Assembly (NCBI RefSeq): GCF_042159835.1 | Contig: NZ_JBBVGT010000002.1 | Location: 1,674,001-1,738,000, forward strand | Length of the DNA stretch: 64,000 bases | Origin: Albibacterium profundi | Lineage (GTDB): Bacteria; Bacteroidota; Bacteroidia; Sphingobacteriales; Sphingobacteriaceae | Reading direction: 5' to 3' | Shown: one piece after another, positions 36,607 to 44,769 of the stretch | How the letters are laid out: every line of letters begins with the position of its first letter | Position numbering within the stretch: the first letter of the stretch is position 1 | Made by a program: the position numbers and the translations under genes | Notes under the pieces: generated by a model | The model's database searches: none | Told to the model about the DNA's origin: nothing | The model's input: the letters and a program-made list of their open reading frames with translations, nothing else

Positions 36607-37881
36607 ATGAAATATACTTTTGTTATAACACGATTAGCCGTAATATTCGGGATTATCTCATCGGTTACACTCTTTGCTTGTTCAGACGAGTTTACCGGGA
36701 TGGTTGATTCAGAAAAATTCGTGAAGCCAGCCGATGATTCCGAAGACAACGGGGAAATTGAAGCCCCGCACAAAATGAATGTCCGCGTATTTCAGGCTGA
36801 TGAGGAGGGCTATCATTCGTATCGGATTCCAAGTTTAACCCGCGCTCCAAATGGCAACCTGATCGCCTTAGCCGAAGGGAGGAAAAGATCGAGTCTGGAT
36901 TATGGCGATATTGATATAGTTTATAAAGTTTCAACAGATCAAGGTGAAAGCTGGTCGGCTCTTATGCCTTTGTTAGTAGAAGGTGAAGGAACCTGGGGGA
37001 ATCCGACTATTCTGACCGATGAAGAAAATAACCGAATCTGGTTGTTCGTGTCCTGGAACGATGAAAATCACAGTCAGCACGGTGGCCGATTTGAAGGAAA
37101 AGATTATCCTGCGGTATCGGAATGGGGTGACAGACGGGTGTTTGCGACCTACAGCGACGACAATGGAATGAGCTGGTCCGAGCCTGCGGATCTGACCGAA
37201 GAATTGGTTCCAAAAACCTTTGTATGGGATGCTGTAGGTCCCGGAAATGGTATTCAGGTGAAACAGGGACCCACGAAAGGCCGCTTGATCATTCCTGCCG
37301 GCGAGCGTAATATCTATAGTGACGACCATGGTCAGACCTGGCACTTTCAGTCGCTGCCATTAGGTACTTTTGAGAGCGCTGTTGTCGAGCTAAGCAATGG
37401 ACTGTTGATGCGGAATGATCGTGCAGTTTCGAGTTACTGGCTTCTTAGCAAAACCAGGCATGTAGCTATAGGTTCCATCGAATCCGGATTTTCGGATTTT
37501 ACGGGTGACCGAAATCTGATCGATCCGCGTAGTCAGGCTTCTATTTACCGGTTGTCCTTTAACCCAAGTGTATTGGTCTTTTTAAATCCGGCCAGAAACG
37601 ATGGCGATGAATTGGTAAATCGGTGCAATATGACGGTTCGGCTGAGTTACGACGAAGGCCAGACATGGAAAGACTCGCGCGAGTTAACTTATGATGGGGT
37701 TGAGCAGGCCGATCTTTGCACACTGGGTTATGGTGGTTATACGAGCCTGACCGCTATTAATGAAACCACGATCGGTGCCCTGGTAGAGCATAATACCACA
37801 CCTGTAGGTGGCGCCGGGGCTACGCGGTACTTTTCGGTAGATTTTCATAAGTTCAATACCAGCTGGGTTCAGGGAGAGTGA
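36607..37881 (+). CDS. Exo-alpha-sialidase (GH33), lipoprotein
   Basis: 424 residues, lipoprotein signal (TLFAC, C25). GH33 propeller from about residue 58. The YRIPSL motif supplies the first Arg of the carboxylate-binding triad, LDYGDIDIV the acid/base Asp, ESAVVEL the Glu, LMRNDR and NRCNMTVRLS the other two arginines, and GGYTSLTAI the expected Tyr nucleophile. Asp boxes: STDQGESW, SDDNGMSW, SDDHGQTW, SYDEGQTW. It should release terminal sialic acid at the cell surface. It is the last gene of operon A, 20 bases after the sialidase-like gene; a repeat-plus-hairpin module follows. Confidence 0.93.
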   Translation: MKYTFVITRLAVIFGIISSVTLFACSDEFTGMVDSEKFVKPADDSEDNGEIEAPHKMNVRVFQADEEGYHSYRIPSLTRAPNGNLIALAEGRKRSSLDYGDIDIVYKVSTDQGESWSALMPLLVEGEGTWGNPTILTDEENNRIWLFVSWNDENHSQHGGRFEGKDYPAVSEWGDRRVFATYSDDNGMSWSEPADLTEELVPKTFVWDAVGPGNGIQVKQGPTKGRLIIPAGERNIYSDDHGQTWHFQSLPLGTFESAVVELSNGLLMRNDRAVSSYWLLSKTRHVAIGSIESGFSDFTGDRNLIDPRSQASIYRLSFNPSVLVFLNPARNDGDELVNRCNMTVRLSYDEGQTWKDSRELTYDGVEQADLCTLGYGGYTSLTAINETTIGALVEHNTTPVGGAGATRYFSVDFHKFNTSWVQGE

Positions 37882-37995
37882 TAAACTGCTTTAGACTCAC
37901 TGGCATAGTTGAGTCAAGGAAAAATTACAATAATTTTAACATTATTTAACGTAAAATATGGTTTTACTTAAAGAATACGGGGTATATTTGTAGTA

Positions 37996-38023
37996 TCATA
38001 ATTTAGGTTTATAATTGGTTAGT
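37996..38023 (+). repeat. 28-bp repeat copy 1, leader of a candidate small RNA or 3'-end module
   Basis: 28 bases (containing TTTAGGTTTATAATTGGTTA) are identical to 63641-63668. Both copies are followed within 1-2 bases by a 10-bp hairpin with CCCCTG/CAGGGG, lie after the last gene of a plus-strand operon and face a minus-strand gene. A -7-like TATATTTG (37983-37990) is just upstream of this copy, so a short separate transcript is possible. Confidence 0.6.
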
Positions 38024-38024
38024 A

Positions 38025-38064
38025 AAGCCCCTGATCCTCCCCGTTTCAGGGGCTTACTTTTTGG
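38025..38064 (+). terminator. Hairpin terminator after operon A
   Basis: AAGCCCCTGA, 11-base loop, TCAGGGGCTT, then ACTTTTTGG. It could end operon A and, in the other direction, the convergent PfpI gene whose stop is at 38077. Confidence 0.75.
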
Positions 38065-38076
38065 TAGGAATTTCCA

Positions 38077-38658
38077 TTAATCAGCTGAGATATGGATGCC
38101 GAGTAGCTTATAAAACTCCCTCAATATAGCCGGATGCCCGGGCCAGGCCGGTGAGGTGGTTAGATTGCCATCAGTAATCGCTTCCGTTGCTGCTATCTTT
38201 TTGTAAGTGCCACCGGCTAAATTAATATCCGGACCTACTGCGTCATAAGCCGTTAGGGTTCGACCTTCCAATACACCTGCTACAGTCAGGATTTGAATAC
38301 CGTGACAGATGGCTGCTACAGGTTTATCGGCTTCGAAGAAATGACGTGTATATTCCAGCACTTTCTCATTTAGACGGATGTATTCTGGCGCACGTCCACC
38401 ACAAACATATAGTCCGTCATAGTCGGCTGGATTCACTTCGCTGAAAGTTTTGTTCAGAATGAAGTTATGACCTCTCAATTCAGCATAGGTTTGAAATCCA
38501 ACAAAGTCATGAATAGCAGTTGCTATAGAATCGCCCGATTTTTTGTCTGGGCAGACAACATCAACTTCAGCACCTGCCGAAAGAAGTGCTTGATAGGGCA
38601 CCATGATTTCGTAATCCTCTACAAAATCGCCGGCCAACATTAAAATTTTCTTGCTCAT
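38077..38658 (-). CDS. DJ-1/PfpI-family protein
   Basis: 193 residues, class I glutamine amidotransferase-like fold. The nucleophile elbow is VAAICHGIQIL (C118, H119), with an acidic residue in the GDFVEDYE start, and YDGLYVCGGRAPEYIR as in PfpI/YhbO proteins. Members act as chaperone-like hydrolases or deglycases of methylglyoxal-type damage, in the cytoplasm. It sits as a single gene between operon A and a secreted-protein gene, with no evident tie to sialic acid. Confidence 0.92.
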   Translation of the reverse strand: MSKKILMLAGDFVEDYEIMVPYQALLSAGAEVDVVCPDKKSGDSIATAIHDFVGFQTYAELRGHNFILNKTFSEVNPADYDGLYVCGGRAPEYIRLNEKVLEYTRHFFEADKPVAAICHGIQILTVAGVLEGRTLTAYDAVGPDINLAGGTYKKIAATEAITDGNLTTSPAWPGHPAILREFYKLLGIHISAD

Positions 38659-39062
38659 TTGTTTGTGTTTTTTGGTTATTCGTTCCGAGCAATTTAATCA
38701 ATCCATGGTCAAAAAGCGAGCAACATGCACTAACTTCATGTAAAATTAATCTGCTGACCTTTTAATTTTTGTAAAACAGAAAAGGTATATCACAATAGAC
38801 ATGTATCACATGAACGGGATATTATTACATATTGAATTTTTAATAACTCTCTATAATCATCGGTTTGACCGAGAGCATTAGGAAAGAAATAGATAATCAA
38901 TTTGTAGTCATGTATAACAAGTTCTTTATCCGACCCTATGATTTTTAATAAAAAATCAAACAATTAAGTTCTATTATTTATTTTAGACAGAGAAGCTTAT
39001 GCTAGGAAAATGATATGAAACAAAAGATAATATTAATAGGGTGATCATATAAAATCAAAATC
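38659..39062. other. Intergenic region PfpI / secreted protein (divergent)
   Basis: 404 bases, AT-rich, between divergently transcribed genes, so promoters for both must lie here, but no element matched the TTTG/TAnnTTTG pattern well. Two short inverted repeats are seen (TCGGT-TTG-ACCGA, about 38862-38875, and GATTTTT-AATA-AAAAATC, 38940-38957); neither has a recognised role. No gene recognised. Confidence 0.5.
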
Positions 39063-39782
39063 ATGAAAAAGTACATCAACAATTTGGGTGGAACCTTGAC
39101 TGCATTACTGGTTTTTTTCAGTCTTGGAGTCCATGGGCAATCTGCAAAAGACATTGCCGGAGCTTGGAAAATGAACGATGGAGACAAAACCTCGGTATTA
39201 GTTTTTCAAGATAATTATTTTACTGAAAGTATCTTCAAGAGTGATCAGTATATTAAAAGCTATGGAGGACCCTATTCTGTGAGTGGAGATCAAATGGAGG
39301 TCGATCTTGAATTTGATTCGGAAAGGAGCGACCGCGTAGGATCGAAGTTAACAGCTAACGTAGCGATTGATGGCGATCAGCTGACAATAACTCAGGACGG
39401 AACAACACAAACTTGGACGAAGTCAGATGCGGGCGATGCTCCTTTAGCCGGCGTTTGGCATATTACAGAACGTATGCAAGGCGGGGAATTAGTGCCCATT
39501 CATCAAAGCGGAACGCGTAAAACGTTGAAAGTGCTTACGGGAAACCGCTTCCAATGGTTTGCAATTGATCCGGGAACAAAGCAATTTTCTGGGACTGGCG
39601 GAGGTACTTATACCTTTGAAAACGGCACCTACACAGAAAATATAGAATTCTTTTCAAGGGACAACAGTAGAGTGGGTGCCAGTCTTTCTTTTGACGGAGA
39701 GTTAAAGGATGGTAAGTGGCATCATAGTGGTCTCAGCTCAAAAGGGGATGAGATCTATGAAGTATGGAGTCGGGTGGAATAG
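39063..39782 (+). CDS. Secreted protein with two lipocalin-like repeats
   Basis: 239 residues with signal peptide (hydrophobic 10-22, ending VHGQ). The mature protein contains two similar halves, each starting AGxW (AGAWKMNDGDK near 31, AGVWHITERMQ near 129) and each with a late FDSERSDRVGSKL / FSRDNSRVGASL block, so it looks like an internal duplication of a small beta-barrel domain. Function unknown; NCBI-style naming would be a membrane or secreted protein. It is monocistronic, ended by a very strong hairpin. Confidence 0.78.
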   Translation: MKKYINNLGGTLTALLVFFSLGVHGQSAKDIAGAWKMNDGDKTSVLVFQDNYFTESIFKSDQYIKSYGGPYSVSGDQMEVDLEFDSERSDRVGSKLTANVAIDGDQLTITQDGTTQTWTKSDAGDAPLAGVWHITERMQGGELVPIHQSGTRKTLKVLTGNRFQWFAIDPGTKQFSGTGGGTYTFENGTYTENIEFFSRDNSRVGASLSFDGELKDGKWHHSGLSSKGDEIYEVWSRVE

Positions 39783-39783
39783 C

Positions 39784-39845
39784 AAGAGGATTTAAACAAG
39801 AAAAGGCAGTCATTCTCGACCGCCTTTTCTTGTTTAAATCCTCTT
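39784..39845. terminator. Bidirectional terminator with perfect 24-bp stem
   Basis: 39784-39807 is the exact reverse complement of 39822-39845, with a 14-base loop. It begins 2 bases after the plus-strand stop at 39782 and 21 bases past the minus-strand SusD stop, and should serve both genes. Confidence 0.88.
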
Positions 39846-39865
39846 AATTTTAATTAAGCTGAAAC

Positions 39866-41467
39866 TTAGTAACCTGGGTTTTGAGTCAATCCTGGTTCTA
39901 CTTTTAGTGAGCTTTCGTGGAAAGGCCACAGGTATTGATGCGGAGAGAATTTCCGATCTTCAATTTTCAATGATACAAGCTTGCCATTTACTTCTCTGGT
40001 ATGGCCTAAGGCTGGTTGATTTAATACATCCTCAGCGATTCTCCAACGAATGATGTCGTAGTAACGTAAACCTTCACCAGCAAATTCAATTCGTCTCTCG
40101 TTCTGGATTAATTCCAACCACTGATCATTAGTATAACTGCTATAGGCAGGAAGCGTTACATCTGCAACAGTCATGTCTAAGCCGGCTCTTCTGCGGATAT
40201 CGTTAATGCTCTTTTTTGCTAAAGCATCAAAGTCACCCATCATTAATTTAGCTTCGGCGTATGTCATTAATACCTCCGCATAACGTAATAAACCAAATTC
40301 CATATTCCCATCCCGGAAAGCATCACTTTCGGATACGAATTTTTTCCACCAGAAACCTGATTTACTTGCGCGTTGATTTTCATAGAACATCGGATTGTTT
40401 TGGTTGTAGATATCGATGGTCTCGCCATAGAATTCATCGCCTTGTCCAAAGATACTAGCTTCATAGCGCGGGTCGCGGTTCAAGTTAGGGTCTAATTCGT
40501 ACTCTTCTTTCGTATGCAATGGACACTGGTCAATTGGGCGACCTTGCTTCGTCCAGTAAGCGTCTACTAATGATTTGATCGGCACCATATAGGATTGTCC
40601 ATTACCAGTTCTGAAATGAGGTCCTAAATCTCTAAACGAATAGGTTTTATCCCCACTATGACTTTCAACGTTAAAGTGGATAATGAACTCATTATTGTCA
40701 GAGGACGCTTCATATTGAAAAAGATCACCGTAGTTCGGGTGAAGAGAATACCGACCGCTATCCATAATTTCTTTTGCCAATTTAGCTGCAAGTTCGTAGC
40801 GACCGTTAAAGAGAGCAAAGCGCATAATCAAAGCTTTGAACGAGTAACGATTGAACATATATTTATCAACCGTATATTCATCAGGTGGAAGAGCGTTTGC
40901 CACCGCCTCTGCCATTGGAAAGATGGTGTCTAGGATCTCTTGTTTGGGAGTAGCTGGCTGTAGAGCTTGCTCCAAATCGGCCGGTTCCAAATAAAAAGGT
41001 ACGTTGCCAAAATGGAAGGTGAGACGGAAATAGTGCCAAATTCTAAGAGCTTTTAGAATGTTTTCATAGCGTGTCCGGATAGACTCATCTTCAACGTACG
41101 GTTCATCAATTGTTGCTAGGTAGTTATTCAAGCGGCCTACGTGCTTCAAATGGATCGTATAATAATATTCACCAAGACGGGAATTACTGTTCATTGTTCC
41201 ATTTGCCATAAGCTGGTGATGGTCACCTGCTACACGTGCGTATCCATTGTCACTCCGACCGTCAAGCATATAGAAAAGAAGTCGGCGATCATTGTGATTC
41301 GTAAATACGTCGTAAAAGCTACTATAGGTAACTCGCTGTAAGTCGGCCTCAGTATTGAAAAACTCGTCAAAGGACGTGGCTGTAGGATCACTTTTGTCCA
41401 GAAACTTTTCACACCCTGTAAGTGCAAATGTTAGTAGGACAATGAAATATATTTTTATCTTTTTCAT
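39866..41467 (-). CDS. SusD/RagB-family glycan-binding lipoprotein (minus-strand pair)
   Basis: 533 residues, lipoprotein signal (ALTGC, C19) followed by EKFLDKSDPTATSFDEFF, a standard SusD start. Family blocks are ILKALRIWHYFRLTFHFGNVP near 137-157 and QNERRIEFAGEGLRYYDIIRW near 470-490. It partners the SusC gene 18 bases upstream. The pair lies in the sialic-acid region but is on the opposite strand, and no operator palindrome was found before it, so its substrate and control may differ. Confidence 0.95.
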   Translation of the reverse strand: MKKIKIYFIVLLTFALTGCEKFLDKSDPTATSFDEFFNTEADLQRVTYSSFYDVFTNHNDRRLLFYMLDGRSDNGYARVAGDHHQLMANGTMNSNSRLGEYYYTIHLKHVGRLNNYLATIDEPYVEDESIRTRYENILKALRIWHYFRLTFHFGNVPFYLEPADLEQALQPATPKQEILDTIFPMAEAVANALPPDEYTVDKYMFNRYSFKALIMRFALFNGRYELAAKLAKEIMDSGRYSLHPNYGDLFQYEASSDNNEFIIHFNVESHSGDKTYSFRDLGPHFRTGNGQSYMVPIKSLVDAYWTKQGRPIDQCPLHTKEEYELDPNLNRDPRYEASIFGQGDEFYGETIDIYNQNNPMFYENQRASKSGFWWKKFVSESDAFRDGNMEFGLLRYAEVLMTYAEAKLMMGDFDALAKKSINDIRRRAGLDMTVADVTLPAYSSYTNDQWLELIQNERRIEFAGEGLRYYDIIRWRIAEDVLNQPALGHTREVNGKLVSLKIEDRKFSPHQYLWPFHESSLKVEPGLTQNPGY

Positions 41468-41485
41468 TTTTACGAATTTGATTCT

Positions 41486-44392
41486 TTATAAAATTGTTGC
41501 TTTAATCCCCAGACTGAATGTCGCCATCCGTGGATAGCTACCATCTCCACCATTACGTTCGGGTTCTAACCCTTCCCAATTTGTGAAGGTGATCGCATCT
41601 TGCGCATTCAGGTAAACGCGAAAGTTACGAATGCTATTGCTTAATTTAGGAAATGTGTAGCCTACCTGAAGGGTTTTGATTCTAAAGAAGGATGCATCAC
41701 TCAACCATACGTTGCTAAGGTTGGCATTTGAGCTGTTTCCGGTCCACACACGAGGGAACCTAGCATTTGGGTTTTCAGGTGTCCAGCGATTATCCATATA
41801 GTATTGTCTTGGTGTACCGAGACTATTATCGCCCCCGTCCATCAATACAGGGTAACCTTCCAATCCATTTAATCGACCTGTACGTTCTCCGACGCCCATA
41901 CCTAATGCGTAGAAATCCCAGTTTTTATAACGAACATCCAGTGTAATCGAATAGTTCATATGCGGGAAAGGGTCTCCCAAATCTACGCGGTCCATATCAT
42001 TGATGATGCCGTCATTATTTTGGTCCACCAATTTGATGTCACCCGGAAGTGTATTGGGTAATTTTGCTTCTGTCGCGTCAACTTCCTCCTGTGTTTGGAA
42101 ATAACCATTGCTTTCATAACCATAGTAGTTGTCAATCGCAATACCACGGTACCAGATTTTATCGGAGTTGCCTTTGAATATCAAGGTGTCGCTAGCTGAG
42201 TGTCCGGCTTTCAAAACTTTGTTTTCGTTATTGAATAGCATGGCACCAATACTGTAAGAAAGATCTCCTTTCGTTTCTCCCCAACTTGCGGATAACTCCC
42301 ATCCTTTGTTTTCAACTTCACCAATATTCATTGATGATTCTAATGAGTTTGATCCGGTTAATGGGGGCACCGGGAAATCTCCATAAATTAGGTCGAATGA
42401 GTGTTTTTTATAAATTTCGGCAGTTAAGTTTAAACGATCGTCAAACATTGCCAAGTCCATACCCACATTCCATTGCTTTTGTGTCTCCCATGAGAATAAA
42501 GGATTCGGAACACGAATTGTCCATCCCCATGTGTTCACAATTTCTTGCCATAAATAAGGGGCAACATCTTCATTCCCAATAAGGCCATATGAGACTCTAA
42601 ATTTCAGATTGTTGATCGTACCATCTTGTCGAATCTCATCCATAAAGCTCTCATTATGTACGTTCCAAGCAACAGCTCCAGATGGGAATAAACCCCAACG
42701 GTGGCCTGGAGCAAACTTACTGCTTCCATCCGAACGTAGCGTACCTTCGATGAGGTATCTATTGTCAAAGGAATAATTTACCCGACCAAAAAAGGAAGCT
42801 TTGCTTATTTCCCGATAGTCCGTATACGTATGGTTCATGATTTCTGTACCGGCAACTACGTACAATTTGTCCTTGTCCTGTCTTAGACCTCTTTCATAGT
42901 TCACGTTAGCGCGCGCAGTAAGTTGGCTAGTACTCACTCCTTGGCTTGCACCGACTGCGTTCCCCCATGTAGTAACGGGTTTCTCATCACCATCGAAAAA
43001 CTTGAAGGTTGACCTTTTATGTTTATTGGCAGACTTGTTAACCATGTAAGACACATTTCCTTCCACTCGGAAGTTATCGTTGATGTAATAACGAGGTCTT
43101 AGGTTGATCGTGCTCCGGTCGTGCAGCGCATTCCATGATCCACCATGATGAATTGACGCTACGGGGTTCAAGTTGTTGTGGAGCATGTAATGATTTGGCC
43201 GGTCAGAATCGTAAAAAATGTCCTGTGTCGGGTTCATCTTCCAAGCATTCTTATATAAACCGTGTCCATCATCATTGGCGTATAAGCGATCTACTTGTAA
43301 ACGATGAGCATAAAAATCGGCGAGGAGGACAAATTTGTCATCGATATTGATGTTTGTATTAAAGCGCGCAGAGAACTTCTCAGTTCCTTCAAGTGTATTA
43401 AGGCCATTCTCTTGGATGTAGCCAAGCATTAAATTAAATGTTCCAACGCCACCACCACCTGACACGCTAGCGGCAGTATTATGTGCTATGGCTTGTCTTT
43501 CCATGACGGCATCTAGCCAGTCGGTAGTTGCACTTAAGCCGTTTCTAGCCGAGTCGATCATAGCATCTGTATAGAGTAGGCTTTGATTCTGAGTAGCTCT
43601 GGCTTCATTATTCAAAAGCATATAATCAGCACCATTCACAAAGTCAGGCAAGTCTATTGGGTCACTAATGGCCGTCCACGTATGGATGTCAACTTTAAAC
43701 TGACCACGATCTCCTCGTTCCGTTTCAATAACGATTACACCGTTCGCTCCGCGAGATCCATACATTGATGCAGATGCAGCATCCTTTAATACGGTAATAC
43801 TTTTAACTTGATTAGGGTCGATATCGGAGAGCGATTGCTCCATACCATCAACGATAACTAAGGGGGCGGCATTTTGTAGTGTACTAATACCTCGAATTGA
43901 GATCGCTCCAGGGCCCGTTCCCGGAAGGTTATGTCCTTGCAAAACGGTCGCTCCAGGGATTGTCCCAGCAAAAGCTTCTTCTAATTTGAAAATTGGGCGA
44001 GATTTAATTTTTTCCATGTCAACTTCAGCGATGGATGAAGCAAGGTGTTGTCGCTCAACTGCGTTGTAGCCCATAACAACTACTTCATCCAGGTCTTGGC
44101 TGGATTCATATAATGTTACTTCGATTCGAGTTTTCCCTTCGGTACTCACTTCTACATCGGAAAATCCGAGTAGACTGAAGATTAATGTAACATCACCATT
44201 TGTCGTGATCTGGTAATGCCCATCGTTATCGGTATTGGCTCCGACGTTTGAGCCTTTTACCAGAACATTAACGCCAGGCAGTGTTAAGCCATTTTCATCT
44301 GTAACCGTCCCTGTGATGGTCTTTTGTTGAGCCATAGCAGGAAGCGTACAAAATAGAACAGCTATCGCAATTAAAGTCCTAATTTTAAGCAT
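41486..44392 (-). CDS. SusC/RagA-family TonB-linked outer-membrane transporter (minus-strand pair)
   Basis: 968 residues. Signal peptide (hydrophobic 6-20, ending AMAQ), carboxypeptidase-regulatory-like domain (about 24-100: GTVTDENGLTLPGVNVLVKG), TonB-box-like LDEVVVMGYN, plug with SIRGISTLQN and GSRGANGVIVIETERG, barrel ending GIKATIL. It should import a glycan handed over by the SusD encoded next. The upstream region (44393-44769) has no clear promoter. It may be transcribed separately from the symporter unit, since 377 bases intervene. Confidence 0.95.
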   Translation of the reverse strand: MLKIRTLIAIAVLFCTLPAMAQQKTITGTVTDENGLTLPGVNVLVKGSNVGANTDNDGHYQITTNGDVTLIFSLLGFSDVEVSTEGKTRIEVTLYESSQDLDEVVVMGYNAVERQHLASSIAEVDMEKIKSRPIFKLEEAFAGTIPGATVLQGHNLPGTGPGAISIRGISTLQNAAPLVIVDGMEQSLSDIDPNQVKSITVLKDAASASMYGSRGANGVIVIETERGDRGQFKVDIHTWTAISDPIDLPDFVNGADYMLLNNEARATQNQSLLYTDAMIDSARNGLSATTDWLDAVMERQAIAHNTAASVSGGGGVGTFNLMLGYIQENGLNTLEGTEKFSARFNTNINIDDKFVLLADFYAHRLQVDRLYANDDGHGLYKNAWKMNPTQDIFYDSDRPNHYMLHNNLNPVASIHHGGSWNALHDRSTINLRPRYYINDNFRVEGNVSYMVNKSANKHKRSTFKFFDGDEKPVTTWGNAVGASQGVSTSQLTARANVNYERGLRQDKDKLYVVAGTEIMNHTYTDYREISKASFFGRVNYSFDNRYLIEGTLRSDGSSKFAPGHRWGLFPSGAVAWNVHNESFMDEIRQDGTINNLKFRVSYGLIGNEDVAPYLWQEIVNTWGWTIRVPNPLFSWETQKQWNVGMDLAMFDDRLNLTAEIYKKHSFDLIYGDFPVPPLTGSNSLESSMNIGEVENKGWELSASWGETKGDLSYSIGAMLFNNENKVLKAGHSASDTLIFKGNSDKIWYRGIAIDNYYGYESNGYFQTQEEVDATEAKLPNTLPGDIKLVDQNNDGIINDMDRVDLGDPFPHMNYSITLDVRYKNWDFYALGMGVGERTGRLNGLEGYPVLMDGGDNSLGTPRQYYMDNRWTPENPNARFPRVWTGNSSNANLSNVWLSDASFFRIKTLQVGYTFPKLSNSIRNFRVYLNAQDAITFTNWEGLEPERNGGDGSYPRMATFSLGIKATIL

Positions 44393-44769
44393 AGTAATTT
44401 TTGTTAAAGTGTTTCATATTATTTCATATTTCGTGGATGCTCTATACCGCTCAAATCATTCTATAGCATACCGCACCTTCGATTAGACGAACGGATATAA
44501 AATGGGTATAGAGTATAAATAATTGACTAAAGGTTTACGGAAGTAAGATTATCTACATTTAGGCTCCTTTCTTTTTTGTTAAGTAATGTGTGCATAAATA
44601 TGGTTAATAAAACGCTCGTGTGCAAGAAAAAAGAAATTTCATAATATTTAATGAATAGAAACGTAATGATTGGTAATACCAAATCGGGCGATAACGAAAT
44701 GTAACGCAATGTTTACGAATAAGATATCAAAGAAAAAAAGTCTTACTGATGAAATGCTATTGTAACAAG
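44393..44769. other. Intergenic region symporter / SusC
   Basis: 377 bases. A 9-bp inverted repeat, CTCTATACC at 44440-44448 and GGTATAGAG at 44505-44513, lies 48-121 bases before the SusC start; ATACCGC also occurs twice (44444-44450 and about 44468-44474). These could be regulator sites. A 60-codon hydrophobic frame on the minus strand (44527-44709) is not supported by any further sign. No terminator with a T-run was recognised after the symporter. Confidence 0.45.

Noticed and set aside
22110..37881. Recent tandem duplication of the SusCD pair
   Set aside because: The two SusC and two SusD proteins differ strongly in length and sequence, and one SusC lacks the N-terminal domain, so they are not a recent copy of each other.
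44527..44709. 60-codon hydrophobic minus-strand frame between symporter and SusC
   Set aside because: AT-rich sequence produces hydrophobic translations by chance; no ribosome-binding site or coupling to a neighbour was seen.
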